64,000 bases of DNA from Isoetes taiwanensis. Taxonomy: Eukaryota; Streptophyta; Lycopodiopsida; Isoetales; Isoetaceae. Below the pieces are notes generated by a model that did no database searches, had not been told where the DNA came from, and saw only the letters and a program-made list of their open reading frames with translations. Position numbers and translations under genes: made by a program. Position 1 is the first letter of the stretch. Each line of letters begins with the position of its first letter. Location: assembly GCA_021234155.1 (NCBI GenBank), contig JAJEKV010000056.1, positions 6,014,932-6,078,931 on the forward strand. Reading direction: 5' to 3'. Below are positions 12,871 to 24,982 of the stretch, piece after piece.

Positions 12871-13810
12871 TAAGGTTGCATGGTCTAAATGCATCCTCCC
12901 TAAGTGCCGGTGGCATGAATATGATGGATTTCTTATTGCAGAGTAAGGTCCTCATCTCAAAATTCATTTGGAGGCTCTTGAATGGTGAAGATGACTCTTC
13001 TGGCCTTTGCCTTCTCAAACAATCTCTCGGTCATTGTACTCCTCTAAGCAAGAAGGCAGTCAAACCAGTTCTTCCTTGGGCTCTATTTCACCCTCTTGAG
13101 CCTTTTGCAAATGCATCTTCTTTTCTTCGAGAATTATTGGCAGTATGGGATGCGGCCAGACATCTATTTTGGCCATGTCCATCTACCCATGCTCTCCTAG
13201 ATATTCCGTGGTGGTGGGCGTCATTGCCGTCAGACCCCTTAGCTCCTCCACTCGCTGCATCTATTCATCCCCTTATGCAGAGATGGTGGGCTCTCGCAGG
13301 TGGTGTTTCAATTCAAGCATGGTATGAAGGCGGTCGCCTCTTGTCATGGCCGACGTTTCAAGCAAAATTCTTACTCTCACGTTGGGATGTAAATGTATGG
13401 GAGAAGGTGGCCGAGAACTTGCCTCTCATAGTAGAAGTCGGTGTCATAGAAAGGGTGCCATGGGGTTGTCACGAGGATATTCACAAAGGCAAGCACTTTG
13501 TCCGCTCTATATACCGTCTGCTCCTAGCTTCACGTCCCCTCCCATTGCCAAATGGATGGCAATTACAGATCCCAAAGCCCATTCGTGCTCGCACATGGCG
13601 CTGGCTTTGATATAAGTTGCTTCACCCTAAAGTTTCTGTACTCTGATGGCAAGTCTTACATAGGTACTTGTGTGTCTAGAAGTTCAACCAGCATGGTCTT
13701 GGCATCAAGCATTATTTAACAGTACACTGGATTGCCAATCTGTTCTCCTAGCGTCCGGTCTGGTTGGTTACTGTGGTCAATTCTGGAAGCATGCACATTT
13801 TTCAAGGCAT
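12870..13810 (+). pseudogene. LINE (L1-type) ORF2 3' fragment
   Basis: The 244-residue frame at 12876-13610 reads LHGLNASSLSAGGMNMMDF, then LLQSKVLISKFIWRLLNG, and ends with a tryptophan-rich region. This is the stretch downstream of the RT domain of plant L1-like ORF2 proteins (the GG(M/L).. L..K.LL.K..WRLL motif). Endonuclease and RT are missing, and the frame breaks after 13610 into short pieces up to about 13810. A 5'-truncated, decayed copy. Confidence 0.65.
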
Positions 13811-14957
13811 TTATTCACCTGTTCGTAGAGTCATTGTTGTAGCCCAGGCTAAGATACTGATGGCTTAAGACTCTTCCTCCCTTAAGGAAGAAGTGAGAGA
13901 CCGGATTTGGATTCAGTATCTCCAAATTAATTCTTATAAAAAAAAAAAAGTTTTTAAGCTTTCCATGGCTCAAAGGATAGTGATCGTCACATTTATGCTG
14001 CATTTGTGCTATTAGCTCCTGAATAAACGAGATTGAAGACTTGAGAGACTTGAATTGAAATTGAAAAAGAGCAACATAATTAATCAAGTAGAATAAAATT
14101 AGCCCAATTAATGAAGACCTATGAAAAGTGAAATGGAAGCGTCCAAATGATCTCTAAATGATCAAGTGCACAAAATCGTGGCCGTTGCTGAACATGCTAC
14201 TGGTAAGCATGGCCTATTGTTCCCATCGAAACCATGAACTGAAGAGTCAATGAAGATTATGAACCGATTGACGGCTTTGGAAGAGAGTTGCATTCCAACA
14301 AAACAGGGCCATACTTCTATGTTTCGCTTCATTCAAGCAATACAAAAGTTTTTTTTTTTTTTTTTTGAATCGATTCATCCACTATCTCTGTGTGCGTGTG
14401 TGTGTTTTTTTTTCTTTTTTTCTTTTTTTTAACATTACGTGTAGAACAGAGAGCCTTGAAGAATGTATAGAAGATAATGTATAATATTTAATGTTAACAT
14501 ATATAAACTCGTTCTTCATGACTTGGAGAGGTGACTGCAGAACAACAGTAACCAGGAGCTTTTAGAATTTGTAGCCAACATCAATCTCAACTCCAATAAT
14601 ATCATCATATTTTATAATCGAGAAGCATAATACATTTCTTTCCAGTGGATCATTTACATAAGCATTAGAATAAGAGCATTGCACCAGACATCACAGGCTA
14701 GATATGTCTTTAATACATCTAGTGAACTGCTCTGCACTGGGGGCGTTAAAGAAGAAATTCGTCATGTCAGTTCTGAACATTGGGTTTCTTTCTGCCGATA
14801 TTCGTCTGGATCGTTGAGATAGTATTTTGATTTTTCTATCATGCTCACACCAGGTATGTGGTATCTCAAATCCTTAATAAACTACATACAAAAGTGGCAT
14901 TCTCAGGAACCACAATTTGCTTGCAAAATGAGCGTATGAGATTTGGTTTCCCCACAG
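13811..14957. other. gene-free stretch with poly(T) tracts
   Basis: Contains T-rich runs at 14348-14366 and 14402-14431 and, at its right edge, the presumed 3' UTR of the - strand bZIP gene. No gene seen. Confidence 0.5.
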
Positions 14958-17502
14958 CTATTCTCTTGGTCGCGCGGACCACAATGAGCTTAGTGCCCTC
15001 AGGCGTGCAAAATAATCCCCCATTGCAAGCAGGCCACGGGCAGCCTGACGCGTTGTTAGAATTCTGTGCATTTGCTGAAGCGTTTGCTGTCGAAGATTAT
15101 CAGCCTGCAGAGGATAGACACATTGTTTGAACATGATTAAGGAATGATAACTATGTTCATCTTATGGCTCAAGGTGGGGGCTCATACCTGGCGGACAAAA
15201 TTTTCCAAAGTCCCCAGCTTTCCCATTGCCATGGCCATTTGTCCCATGTAATTAGCTACATTGGGAGATGACCCCAGCGAACCAGCAGCAAGGGTGTCAG
15301 CAAGTGATTGTTGGAGAGCTTCCATTCCTTGTGATAAAGCATCTTCTGCTTGCTGCGATGATTGTTGCAAATTGCATATTCCCAGCAGTTGTTGCTCTGT
15401 CAAAGGCTCTAGTTGAGGAATGAGAATCTGACAAAGAAATATAATATCAGAAACTGAACTTTCACTAGCAAGTAATTAATAGTTGGACAAATGACAATGG
15501 ATAGTTCTACAAATTCAGGTGCTATATGCCTCATTCAATATCTACAAATTCAGGTGCTATATGCCATGTCTATTTATTTATCACCAATATGGACTTGCAA
15601 TTTTGATGATTAGCCTGTTATGTACCTTAAGAAGCTCTGATGGCCTGAACCCTCCCATCCACATAAAACAGCGTTCTGCTGGGGTTTTCCACATGCCTGA
15701 AACAAGATGGAAAACATCCGCTTTGGCAGCAACACCTTTCAGACGGAAAAGCTCATCATAATGACCCATGACATTGTCGACAAGGACTCGAAGTTCATTG
15801 TCTGTAACATGTGCCTGCAATGCAGCTCGAAGTTCAGACATTTGTCTTTGGTGTTCTTCCATCCAGCGGGCATATTCCATGTCAAAAGCAACTGCACCTG
15901 GAAAGAAGCAAACAAAAATTTATTGTTTTATTTTACTAAATACCTAAAACTACACAGAAATGCCAGCTTTACCAGAGTTAACAGCTGCAGAAGCACTATT
16001 TCCTGCAGCATTCTGGTCACTTGCATATCCCCCAAGGTAAAATCCCTGGACATTCCAGCAAATCATAAATGCCATGCAAAATTCATGTAGTTGCATATGT
16101 CAATTTTAAGACTGCTGTCGTTATTCAATGTACCTGCTGCCGTGCACGCTGTAATTCTTGTTCAAGTTGATTCAATTTAAGCCGACTGGATTCCAGTTGT
16201 TGAACATATGCCTATAATCAGGCAAAGAAAATTCGCTTAGGAATGTTATTAATTTGGCAGAAAGGACAACATATCCTGCAGACAAACCTTCTTTCTTAAG
16301 CGACTCTTTCGTGCAGCTTCTCGATTTTGAGCAAGACGCCTGAGTGTCTGCTGACAAGGTTCAAATTAAGTTCAAAAACTGTTACTTCCTTTATCTTTAC
16401 CAATGAATACAGGAAAAGGGAACCTTGACCTTTGAATCACTATTTTTTGTGGTATCATGATCAGAAGTTGTAGATGCTACAGCTCCACGATGATGTCCTT
16501 CTCCCTAAGAGAAAAAGAGATAAGATTGAGAAATGATAAGATTGACTTTCTTGTTGCCCTTGAATTCAAGTGGAGAATATTGACAGTATACCTTCCCCCC
16601 GTTTTCTATGTCTGTAGATGTTTCTGTGTGAGGACTGTTGTCAGCCATGCGAGAGCTTTTATGATTTTCAAAGTGCTCACTAAATCCTGATTCCAGGCCT
16701 TGTTGAGAGCTTCTATGAGGTGAAGAGTAATAAAGAGCTGAACGAGAATCAATAACTGCAACAGACGGAGATGCGACCTGCATTGCAGTTGGGACCCTAT
16801 ATTCAGTGACAAAATAAGCAATTCGTGAAGACAATGCACATTACAAATTCTTCTAAAGGAGAGGAAAAACATGCTAATTGATAAATAAATTCTTGCCTTG
16901 CTTGAATCAAAGCTGATTGATTTGGAAGAAAGCGCCCTGAGAGTTGACTGGTAGTTATCTACATAGAAGAAAACTAATTAAAACTTTGGCGTTGAAAAAG
17001 AAAAGCTCTCACTTATTAAATTTCCCACTAGAAGGCAAAAATACCCCCTTAAATTGCCAGTATGCATAAGCCTCTTTTTACATGTGATTATGGGATACAG
17101 CTTAGTTTGCTGCCTTGAGGGAGATTTGTTAAATCTTAAACACTGGCTTCTGGTGACATTTTTATACAATACTCTCTTTTAACTTTCATTGCAGTAGAGA
17201 ACTTTATAATATTTAAACGTTCGTAGATAAATGTAGCATCCCACAGTCACCGTTAACTGTTATTAAGAGACAACCTACATTCGATTTTGAAATAGAAACT
17301 GAATGATATGATCCCAGTTACCTAGACGGGGAGGATTTTCTAGTTCACCTAAATCATAGACGTCAGAATGGTCCTTAATCTGATCTCTAGAGAATGGGCT
17401 TCTGTTTCATAAAGAAAAAATACGAAGTTAGCAACAAAAGGATCGAAAACCAACAACAAGAAGGTATATCATATTGCATAAGACTCACATGGTACCCTCC
17501 AT
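14958..17502 (-). CDS. TGA: TGA-type bZIP transcription factor with DOG1 domain, 11 exons
   Basis: Group D bZIP factors bind as-1/TGACG elements as dimers and act with NPR1-type or glutaredoxin partners in defence and development. Exons on -: 17502-17489, 17401-17322, 16936-16897, 16796-16592, 16504-16430, 16350-16288, 16211-16134, 16045-15973, 15897-15626, 15427-15188, 15104-14958; about 428 residues, all phases joining. The basic region LAQNREAARKSRLRKKAY is followed by the zipper LESSRLKLNQLEQELQRA, then the DOG1 domain (EYARWMEEH, YDELFRLKGVAAKADVFHL, SGMWKTPAERCF, QQAEDALSQGMEALQQSL, NYMGQMAMAMGKL). It ends LSSLWSARPRE as the family does. The N-terminus carries YDLGELE, seen in the TGA9/10 group, and MADNSPHTETSTD, which resembles the TGA2 start. 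Intron 3 appears to use a GC donor. Exons 1-3 are less certain than the rest. Confidence 0.92.
16797..16896 (-). other. GC-AG intron 3 of the bZIP gene
   Basis: Reading -, exon 3 (40 bp) ends GCAAG and the intron starts GCAAGA; the acceptor is ATATAG. No in-phase GT donor lies nearby. The join restores IQA-R-VPTAMQVASPSVAV. Confidence 0.55.
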
Positions 17503-20500
17503 GTAAATCTATCTTTAAATTTGTTGTGTATTCCTCCTTTGCTCAAGCTGCAGGCCGTCGTTTCCTTACGTGCAGCTGCCAGAGGTAAAGGAATTAAGCA
17601 TCAACGTAGGACATTGAAAAAAATAACAGGAAAAAAGGAGAGATGTTCAAGCTCAAGCAATCGCCTAGCGTGTATAAAATTCCTTGTTGATAAGAAGGCA
17701 AGGAAGAAGAAGTAAAGGAAAAGCCATTGGCTAGCAGTTCGATCCCAGCATTTGATATAAAGGATTTGCAGCATGTTAGCTCACCTCTATCTCTGCAAAC
17801 GCACTTCATGAGCTCTAAGCTTGTTTAATACCCTGTGGAAGCTCATCACACCTAACTCCGGCAACGCATTTACTTCATTGACTCTGTTCCTAAAACCCCC
17901 AAACCCGCCAACATAAATGCATTCCCTTTGGCAACCAATCTGCCTAAGGGTTCAAGCTCGACCTAACAGCCTTCAAAGTCCGTCAAAGCAGCAAACTGTT
18001 GAGGATTAGGAGCGCATTCCTTCACAACCCACAACCCAAAATCAATCTGGCAAACCAGTCTCAATCCTCCAATTCTTCGCAATGATCCCTGACCCACTTC
18101 TGTAAAACCCCTGTTGTTAGCAGCCAAGGCTAGGACTAAAACAAGGCCTCAGCTCTTGCGGCTCAAGGGGTATCCTCGGGGACTTAGTCCAGATCAATCA
18201 CTTCTTTTTACAGCTCACGGAAAGCTCTGCAAGTACTGAAAGTACTCGATTTTTTGGGTACAACGGGGCTCTGCATCGGGGCCAAAACTGCAGACCTGCT
18301 ACTCTGTTCTTGAGACTCTCCAAGGATTCAACTTTATGGGTCTTTTGCCTCAAATTTTTTCTTACTCCGTCTTCTGTGCTGGGCCTCGGAATGGGTCCTG
18401 CCCTCTACTCTTTCCCACCGCCGCCATAGCTGCCCTTCCTCCTTCCGGACCTCCGTTTTCCAGACAAAAGACATGGGAACTGCACCCTGTGCAGACAGAA
18501 GTGCCTGCCTCTGGATTTTTTTTTTCCTTTCCTTCCTCTGTTTTGTTTTTTTAATTGCATTTATTTTTGCCAAATGCTGTCACCATTGGTTTTAGGGTGT
18601 GGTGAAAAACTTCTTTTGTCCTCATTTGGGCCTTCATTTTCAAGATCCTCTACTTTTTTTTCCCTTCTTTGCCCTTTTTTTCCATCTTCAACATTTGACA
18701 TCGATTTGCAACTAGTTCTAATCCAATCAAATAATAATATAACAAAAGGTGTAGTTCTTTTACTAAGGAATTCGGCTAGAAACCCCTTTGTTTATCGAAA
18801 CATTCATAGTCTTTCCTTGCTCCTATCCTATTCAGTTTTTTTTCTTCATTCTCTTCCTTTTTTTTCTATGTAGTTTGCTTGTTCTTAAGAAATGTGAAGG
18901 GAAGGGATCACTGACCAAGGGGTAAATCTTGACCAGATAGGAAATTGTGCCATGAACTGCAAAATCTTCTGTCACCATACAACACGTCAACTCAAAACTG
19001 CAATCACATTTAAGCAATTCTTGGGATGTCTTGACTTCTTGATAACATGATCATTTCTTTCAATCATAACTGAACATGGTAACACCAAATCAAGTAATGC
19101 GAACCATTTCTCGATGCAATTGGAATGCCTCTAGGAACTATGCAAAGTTCAAGTTAAGTTGCTAATATGCAAGTTAGTCACCATGGGTGGATGAGGGGCA
19201 GATTTGCAACACTAGTGTTTTCAATTGAAGAAAATTTTGCATTTAAATGTGTGGTTCATTTCAACCATGGGATGCACATCAATTGTTTTGTCTTACTCAG
19301 AGATCTGGAATAGTCGACTGCAAGGCGCAAGCTGTGGCAGTTGAGGTGCACAAAGTGTCTCCAGAATGGCGAGGATGTCAGGGATCCAAGGATTGAAGGA
19401 TGGGACAATGTGCAAGATCTTGCATCAACCATTGCTTCCTCTCTCTGGCATGGACAGACAAAAAACATTGTTGTGCAAACAAGTGTTCCTTCCACTAGCA
19501 CAAAGTGGACAAAAAATACACTTTAGATCATAGTCAAATATACGCCCCCGTTATCCACCAGAACAAGGGGGCACCTGTCGATATTAGGTACTTAGATTCT
19601 CTTGGACTACTAGACAGGTGGCAAAATGATTAAGGGCGCCCATCCATCATGTCAATTTACGTTAGGTGAATAAATCACTAGTACAAAGACTTAAACTCTA
19701 AAAAAACGTTTATTAAACTGAGTAGGATGGGAATGTTAGGAAAAAGAAAAAAAAAAAAGCAAGAATGATTTTTTATAAATAAAGTAATTCTTTTTATATA
19801 TATGAGTAATAAAATAAACTGGAGAAACAAAAAAACCTGAAATTGAAAACCTAATCTGACCTAACCACATAGGCCATGCCATGCAATGTTTGTATTGTAC
19901 CCCTACATTGATGGCTATGCCTCAATAATGGTTCATAAATAGCCTCAAATCTGACACACTTGTGCCCTCTATCTAAAAGAGCAAGGACAAGCCTCTCCCC
20001 TTCTAGATGTAATGGTGAAAGGCCCCCTACATATTAACTAGTCCTATAATAATGCCTACCTTTGTTCTCGTGTCATTTTCTTCCTTGTTTTATGAGCCTC
20101 TTTCTTGGGTCCCTTTTTTTTCCCTCATCTTTTCTACCCATTGGATATGGCTAGCATCATTGTCCCTATTTATAGTTCATATTATTATCCTTCTCTCTCC
20201 CTTGCAAAAAATACTATCTATCTACGAAATGTTTTTTTTATGGTGCCTTTGTTTATTCTAATATCACGTCTTGTCTCCCCCCTTCTTCCTCATGCTTGGG
20301 AACTTTGAGAAGTGATCTTTTTTTCTCACACTTTGTCACTCTTCTGGATCTCCCTCCTCAGATTTCCTGTCTCCTTTCTGCCCACAGCAATACGCATTTT
20401 TTCCCAGATTGCCCAGACACGCTGTAGATCTTGTCTTATGCATGGACATATTTGCCAACCAACCATTGCAGCCCTAATGTATATAGGGCTCAACAACAAC

Positions 20501-21094
20501 TCTGCATTGTAGTGTAGATCTGTGGTACGGAACTGCAATTGTTGCATCTCAGTGACATAGCATTCATTCTTTAATCAATTGCAACATGCCAGTTCACCTT
20601 TATTTCATCCATTTGTTGTTTTCCATGCTTTTTGACACTTGCTGACCAATCCTTATGACCTTGACCTTTGCATAACAAGGATGATTGAACATGATACCGT
20701 GTCTCCTATATCCCCACAAATAACATAATACAACTTGTTAGCAACTTATGTACATGTGTAAGAAAAAAGATGTTATTTTTAAAATGCTTATCTTCTCGGG
20801 AGGACAATTGAAGTTTAGGAGAACCTGCTACTTGATGTAGCATTCCTTTTAGGCATCTACGGAGGATGATTGAAGTTTAGGAGACCCTGGTACTTGATGT
20901 AGCATTCCTTTTAGGCATTTGATATTTTTCTCTTTTAAAGCGATCAACTTCAAGAGATTAAAGTTTAGGAGACCCTTGTAGGCATTTGATACTTCCCTCT
21001 TTTTCACGATTATGAGGCATGTTTATGGCTTCATGGAGTTTGTGGAAGCCCTAATTTGGGGTTTTGCGAAATTTAGATAACCAATAATCTGTGA
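17503..21094. other. gene-free stretch
   Basis: The left end should hold the 5' UTR and promoter of the bZIP gene. The rest is AT-rich with long T or A runs. No gene is supported. A 62-bp tandem repeat is listed separately. Confidence 0.5.
20808..20985. repeat. 62-bp tandem repeat, 2 copies plus a partial
   Basis: TTGAAGTTTAGGAGAACCTG at 20808 recurs at 20870 (TTGAAGTTTAGGAGACCCTG), each followed by CTTGATGTAGCATTCC. A third, partial copy (AAAGTTTAGGAGACCCTTG) begins near 20960. Confidence 0.75.
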
Positions 21095-22245
21095 TCGTTG
21101 GTTAATGACATATAAATCATATCTCAACAAATAGATAAATATCATTTTAACGTCCATAGAGACCACATACGACCATCAGATGGAACTAACCATATATAGT
21201 GCAATCTCAAACTCGAGACATAACTGTTCTAGGATTAGTATGTTACCACTAAACCAAAGGCCTAGGCACAATGGAGATCCAGTATCATAAAAACACTATG
21301 TATGACATGCCGCATGAGAAGAAACATGCACATCCCCAAACATCTGGCTAAAAAGCATACCATGTCGCATATGCACATGCCTAAACTTTCAGCTAGAAAA
21401 GCATGATGCATGCGCATGCCAAAAACAGACTTGGATACCAAGGTCCACATGGAAAAAAAAAAAAAAAAAAAAAAAAAAAACATTTTCGTCTTTCTCGCAA
21501 ACTCAAAAAGATCATTCCTTAAACCTTATGAGTTCAAAGCTTGGATATTAGCAAGCTTATTAATGTTAAGTTTTTTCCCTCCAAAACCCTCTAGAGTGGG
21601 GCTATTTAATCATAGACAGTAATGGATCTGTTGTGCTATTTCTTATATCTTGGGTTCCGTAGACCTTTTCATCTCCATGGACGATAAAAATCATTTCAAT
21701 TCAACTTAATAAAGATAGTATTCCTCCTAAAATAAATATAATCTCATATGCTAGAAACTAATTCATGGAGGAGGGGTAAAATTAAGCTTGACAAATTTCT
21801 ACAAGGTCTACATCCTTCTAAATTCCCCCAATTATGTCATCAATTACTTCAATCCATGCATATTATTTCTTATGGAGGCCCCTTATTCAGAAACAAAAAT
21901 TTGTTGATACTTTTTGAGAGGCCCCCGTACAAAAGAATGATAATCGATCCACTTCATAGGATTGATATTCTCATGAGGAGAAGCATGTTTTGCATCTAGT
22001 TTTGGACTGCTAGTTTAGCTTTTTTATAGCAGAAGTCTTCTCTCCAGTCGGCGTTTCTTCTTCGTCTTAGCAGTTCTTTTCTCTTCCTCTTGAACTATGC
22101 AGGGGAGGGGCTTCTTCCTACAGTTCTTGACGTTTTTCATTATCCTCTTTCCATCCTGGCCTAGTTGTCTAGATTGAGGCAATTCTCTTTGTCCTTCTCA
22201 ATTCTTAAAAGTTAAGCAGAGTTCTCTTCTTATCGGTGGTTTGGA
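21095..22245. repeat. 1.1-kb dispersed repeat, copy 1
   Basis: It aligns over its length with 61466-62625 in the same orientation: CAACAAATAGATAAATAT, GGAACTAACCATATATAGTG, ACATGCCGCATG, an A-run (21452-21480), then TCGATCCACT and TTCTTCTTCGTCT. Within copy 1 the part around 21948-22130 is itself repeated at 22265-22440. No coding frame and no clear termini; class unknown. Confidence 0.8.
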
Positions 22246-22482
22246 TGCATGATGCGAATCCTCATGAGAATATTAATCGATCCACTTTGTAAGATCGATA
22301 TTCTCATAAGGAGGAGCATGCATGCATGTTTTGCATGCAGTTTTGGACCTCTAGTTTAACATTTTATAGTAGCAGTCTTCTTCAGCTTCTCAAATCGGCA
22401 TTTCTTCTTCGTCTCATCAGTTCCTTTCTGTTCCTCTTGAACTCCCCCTCCCCCTTCCCCCTTTAATTATGTATAATTAACT

Positions 22483-22600
22483 AACTCTCTCTCTCTCTCT
22501 GCCTCTCCCTCTCCCTCTCCCTCTCCCTCCCTCCCTCCCTCCCTCCCTCCCTCCCTCCCTCCCTCCCTCCCTCCCTCCCTCTCTCTCTCTCTCTCTCTCT
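22483..22600. repeat. (CT)n / (CCCT)n simple repeat
   Basis: CTCTCTCT passes into CTCCCTCTCCCT and (CCCT)n, then back to CT. The Arg/Glu/Gly-repeat frame read through it on - is an artefact. Confidence 0.95.
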
Positions 22601-22932
22601 TGCGTCGGCCACATGCTCGTAAAAAAATCCATCTCTCGTCACATACGGTTCCTCCCCTAAATGTACGTATTTTTTTGGGAGGAGAGGAGAGACAATTGTC
22701 TCTCGAGGCTTAACAGCCTCGGTTATGGGCAGATTTTTGCTGTTTGCCGGATTTTCGATCGTGCATCCATTCCGGCCGACGCACTCTTTGTGGGATAATT
22801 CGACCGTAACGTTCCATTCGGGCGCCAAATTGTGGGATATTCAAGCCTATGTTTTTCTTGGTTTGGCGGTCTATGTGGGATATTTCATTTCTAGTTTTGC
22901 CTCCCCATTCTTTCGATTTCGGCCACTAAACC

Positions 22933-24004
22933 ATGGATCCGGTCATTCTTGGCATGATTGCCATGCTTTTTCGGGCTTTGACACTCGGATTTGCATTACA
23001 GAGATACTGTTTAATGGTTGCGGGTTCCAGTAGGGTTAGAAGACCACCAAGAAGATTTTGGATTGCTCCAAGGCAAAGAACACAGTGGGATAATATCGAT
23101 AACCATGCTTGGAATTGTCTGCCATCCTTCGAAGACGATATGTGGCACCAATTTTACAGGATGAAGAGAGCCACATTTGAGAGACTGGTAGGTTTAATTG
23201 TGCCTTATCTTGTCAGGCCCGGGATTAAAGTAAGGCCCCCTGTTGATCCAAGGAAAGCAGTTGCTATAGTTCTGTATTTTCTAGCACACGGGGATATGCC
23301 CTTACATGTTGGATAGAGATTTTATGTTGGGAAAGCAACAATGCAGAAATATACCAAGAAAGTCACGCTTGTATTGGCTTCGAAGACAATGTTGTACAAA
23401 CGGTTTGTTGCAATGCCTACAGGAGCAAGATTAACTCAGTGTATTAAGGAATTCCATGATGCAACTGGGTTGCCCAATATATATGGTGCAGTTGACGGTT
23501 CCCATATTTTTTTATGGAGGAAACCCAAAAAAAAAAGGATAATGGGGATGACTATTACAGCAGACATAAGAGGCACTCATGTCTCATGCAAGGAATTGTT
23601 ACACATAGCAGATTGTTTATAAATGTTTGTGTAACTAGAACAGGTTCAGTCCATGATTCCAACCAGTTCAAGAAGAGCTCCATTTATAATAAAATTGCTT
23701 CAAAACAAATTTTGCAAGAACCAGTGGTGACTCTGAGTGGCAGAAAACTGAAGAAGGGGCAGCCTACTGACTAAGAGGTTCAGGTAACTATTCCACCTCT
23801 TCTATTAGGTGATTCAGCTTATTCTAGCAGGCCTTTTCTCCTTAAAGTCTTTCCTCAAAATCAGGGTGCTTATGGTAAGTTCAACAAAAGGATTTGTAGG
23901 GGCAGAGTGTGTGTAGAAAATGGATTTGGCATTGTGAAGGAAAAATTCAGAATTTTGAAACACTTGCCCGTGCATGTTGCCAAAGCTTCCAAGATCATAC
24001 ATGC
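22933..24004 (+). pseudogene. PIF/Harbinger DDE transposase, frameshifted
   Basis: Transposase of a cut-and-paste DNA element. In order: a leader with MKRATFERLVGLIVPYL, RKAVAIVLYFLAHG, then GAVDGSHIFLWR holding the first D, GSVHDSNQFKKSSIY holding the second D, LGDSAYSSRPFLL, and VENGFGIVKEKFRILKH holding the catalytic E. The parts lie in different frames: a TAG replaces Trp at about 23316, a shift falls near 23525 in an A-rich run, and further breaks lie near 23635-23790. It is therefore inactive. Its partner protein gene lies on - at 51396-52586, beyond the retrotransposon nest. Confidence 0.82.
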
Positions 24005-24056
24005 ATGAAGTCTAACGTAGACACACCATTTTTCATGAAGTCTAACGTAGACACAC
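24004..24056. repeat. 23-bp direct duplication
   Basis: CATGAAGTCTAACGTAGACA plus CAC occurs at 24004-24026 and 24034-24056. It lies directly after the last transposase codons and may be a local slippage product. Confidence 0.8.
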
Positions 24057-24059
24057 TCC

Positions 24060-24397
24060 ATATGCCCTGTCTGGTTGTTAGCAGAATTTGCTGCCCATTC
24101 CAAAACCTCGTCCTCCACACTAACCCCCATTTCCAGAAAAACTGTAATGGTCTTCTTGGAGAAGCTGCAATGGATAACCTTGTGAGAGATAATTTCAATT
24201 TTAGGGTTTGCAGGCTGGACTGAGGGGGAGGAGAACTGGCTTTCTTGTTGCTCTTCCTCGTCCGAAGAGTCTTCATTGGAAACCTGATTCTCCTGAAAGA
24301 TGTTTTCCAAACTAACAGGATGATCACTGAACTGTTGTTCTTCCCCACTACTGTCGGGAAGAACTTTCTCACTAGAAGTAGGCCAGGAGTCATGATC
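24060..24397 (-). pseudogene. Ser/Glu-rich reading frame split by the retrotransposon (3' half)
   Basis: On - this frame is open from the insertion point leftward and contains SNEDSSDEEEQQESQFSSP and VSVEDEVLEWAANSANNQ. Across the nest it continues, in frame through the shared TGATC, into 51178-51046, where it is serine-rich ([20 protein letters not shown]). It lies tail-to-tail with the transposase and may belong to the Harbinger element or to a host gene. I recognise no domain. The left boundary is uncertain. Confidence 0.5.
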
Positions 24398-24411
24398 TGT
24401 GACGTTCTAGC

Positions 24412-24440
24412 ATAATATACGCTCCTAATACGTATATTAT
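24412..24440. promoter_or_regulatory. palindrome near LTR start
   Basis: ATAATATACG, a 9-base loop, then CGTATATTAT: a perfect 10-bp stem beginning 14 bases from the LTR end. It is repeated in the 3' LTR at 49443-49471. The inner element has the same structure at the same offset with different stem bases (36588-36616). Confidence 0.75.
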
Positions 24441-24644
24441 ACTGCCACGTCACACGTACATGTCATAGATGACATGTACTTGAGAGTCGAAGAACGTTGC
24501 ACCTAGGGACCAAGAGGCACCTAGGGGGGCAACCCTCGAATGTTGTGCATGTTAATAAAACATACACAACAAAACCCCCTTGAACCCCATTTTCCAAATG
24601 GCATGAACCCATTTGGCCAAATGGTTAACCTAACCTAAAAAGGG

Positions 24645-24675
24645 TCTATATAAGGGCTAAAACCCTAAACCCTAA
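24645..24675 (+). promoter_or_regulatory. LTR promoter: TATA box and telo-box
   Basis: TCTATATAAGG at 24645-24655 is followed at 24660-24675 by AAACCCTAAACCCTAA, a double plant telo-box. The same pair lies in the 3' LTR at 49675-49705. This is the likely transcription start region; telo-boxes near TATA boxes are typical of plant histone and ribosomal-protein promoters. Confidence 0.6.
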
Positions 24676-24982
24676 CTCTCTTTTCAAATTCGCATTTAGG
24701 GTTTTCTAGAGCTTCTTTCCCATCCTCGCATTTAGGGTTCTCTTGGGCCATTTCGGCCAAGGCAGGACTCCAATCCGCATTGCTGAGCTCCGAGAAGCCG
24801 GATTTGCCCAACAGATTACCGACGCAGCCATCTCCAGCAAGATCAAGATCATGGACGCCTTCCGAGGATCAGCGGCGGGTCAAGGAGCAGGTATCTAGTT
24901 GTTCTGTTGTGCAAATCCGTCTTTGGGCATGGCAATAGGCCGATTTGGTGTGTTAGATCAACTCCAAAAGCCTTATAGATCC

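Larger units (their letters stand above)
24398..24982 (+). repeat. outer 5' LTR, left part
   Basis: The first 585 bp of the outer 5' LTR, ending in the duplicated GATCC where the inner element is inserted. It matches 49429-50014 of the 3' LTR. It carries a TATA box, a telo-box and a palindrome (separate entries). Confidence 0.93.

Noticed and set aside
16430-16648. Start of the bZIP protein at MADNSPHTETSTD (16648)
   Set aside because: The frame is open upstream and three further exons join in phase back to an ATG at 17502, including YDLGELE known from TGA9/10 proteins. A shorter isoform remains possible.
22687-22704. 18-bp palindrome GAGAGACAATTGTCTCTC as a Harbinger terminus
   Set aside because: No matching copy found near 52.6-53.0 kb and no 3-bp target duplication visible.
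22481-22828. Arg/Glu/Gly-rich ORF on -
   Set aside because: Translation of the (CT)n/(CCCT)n simple repeat.
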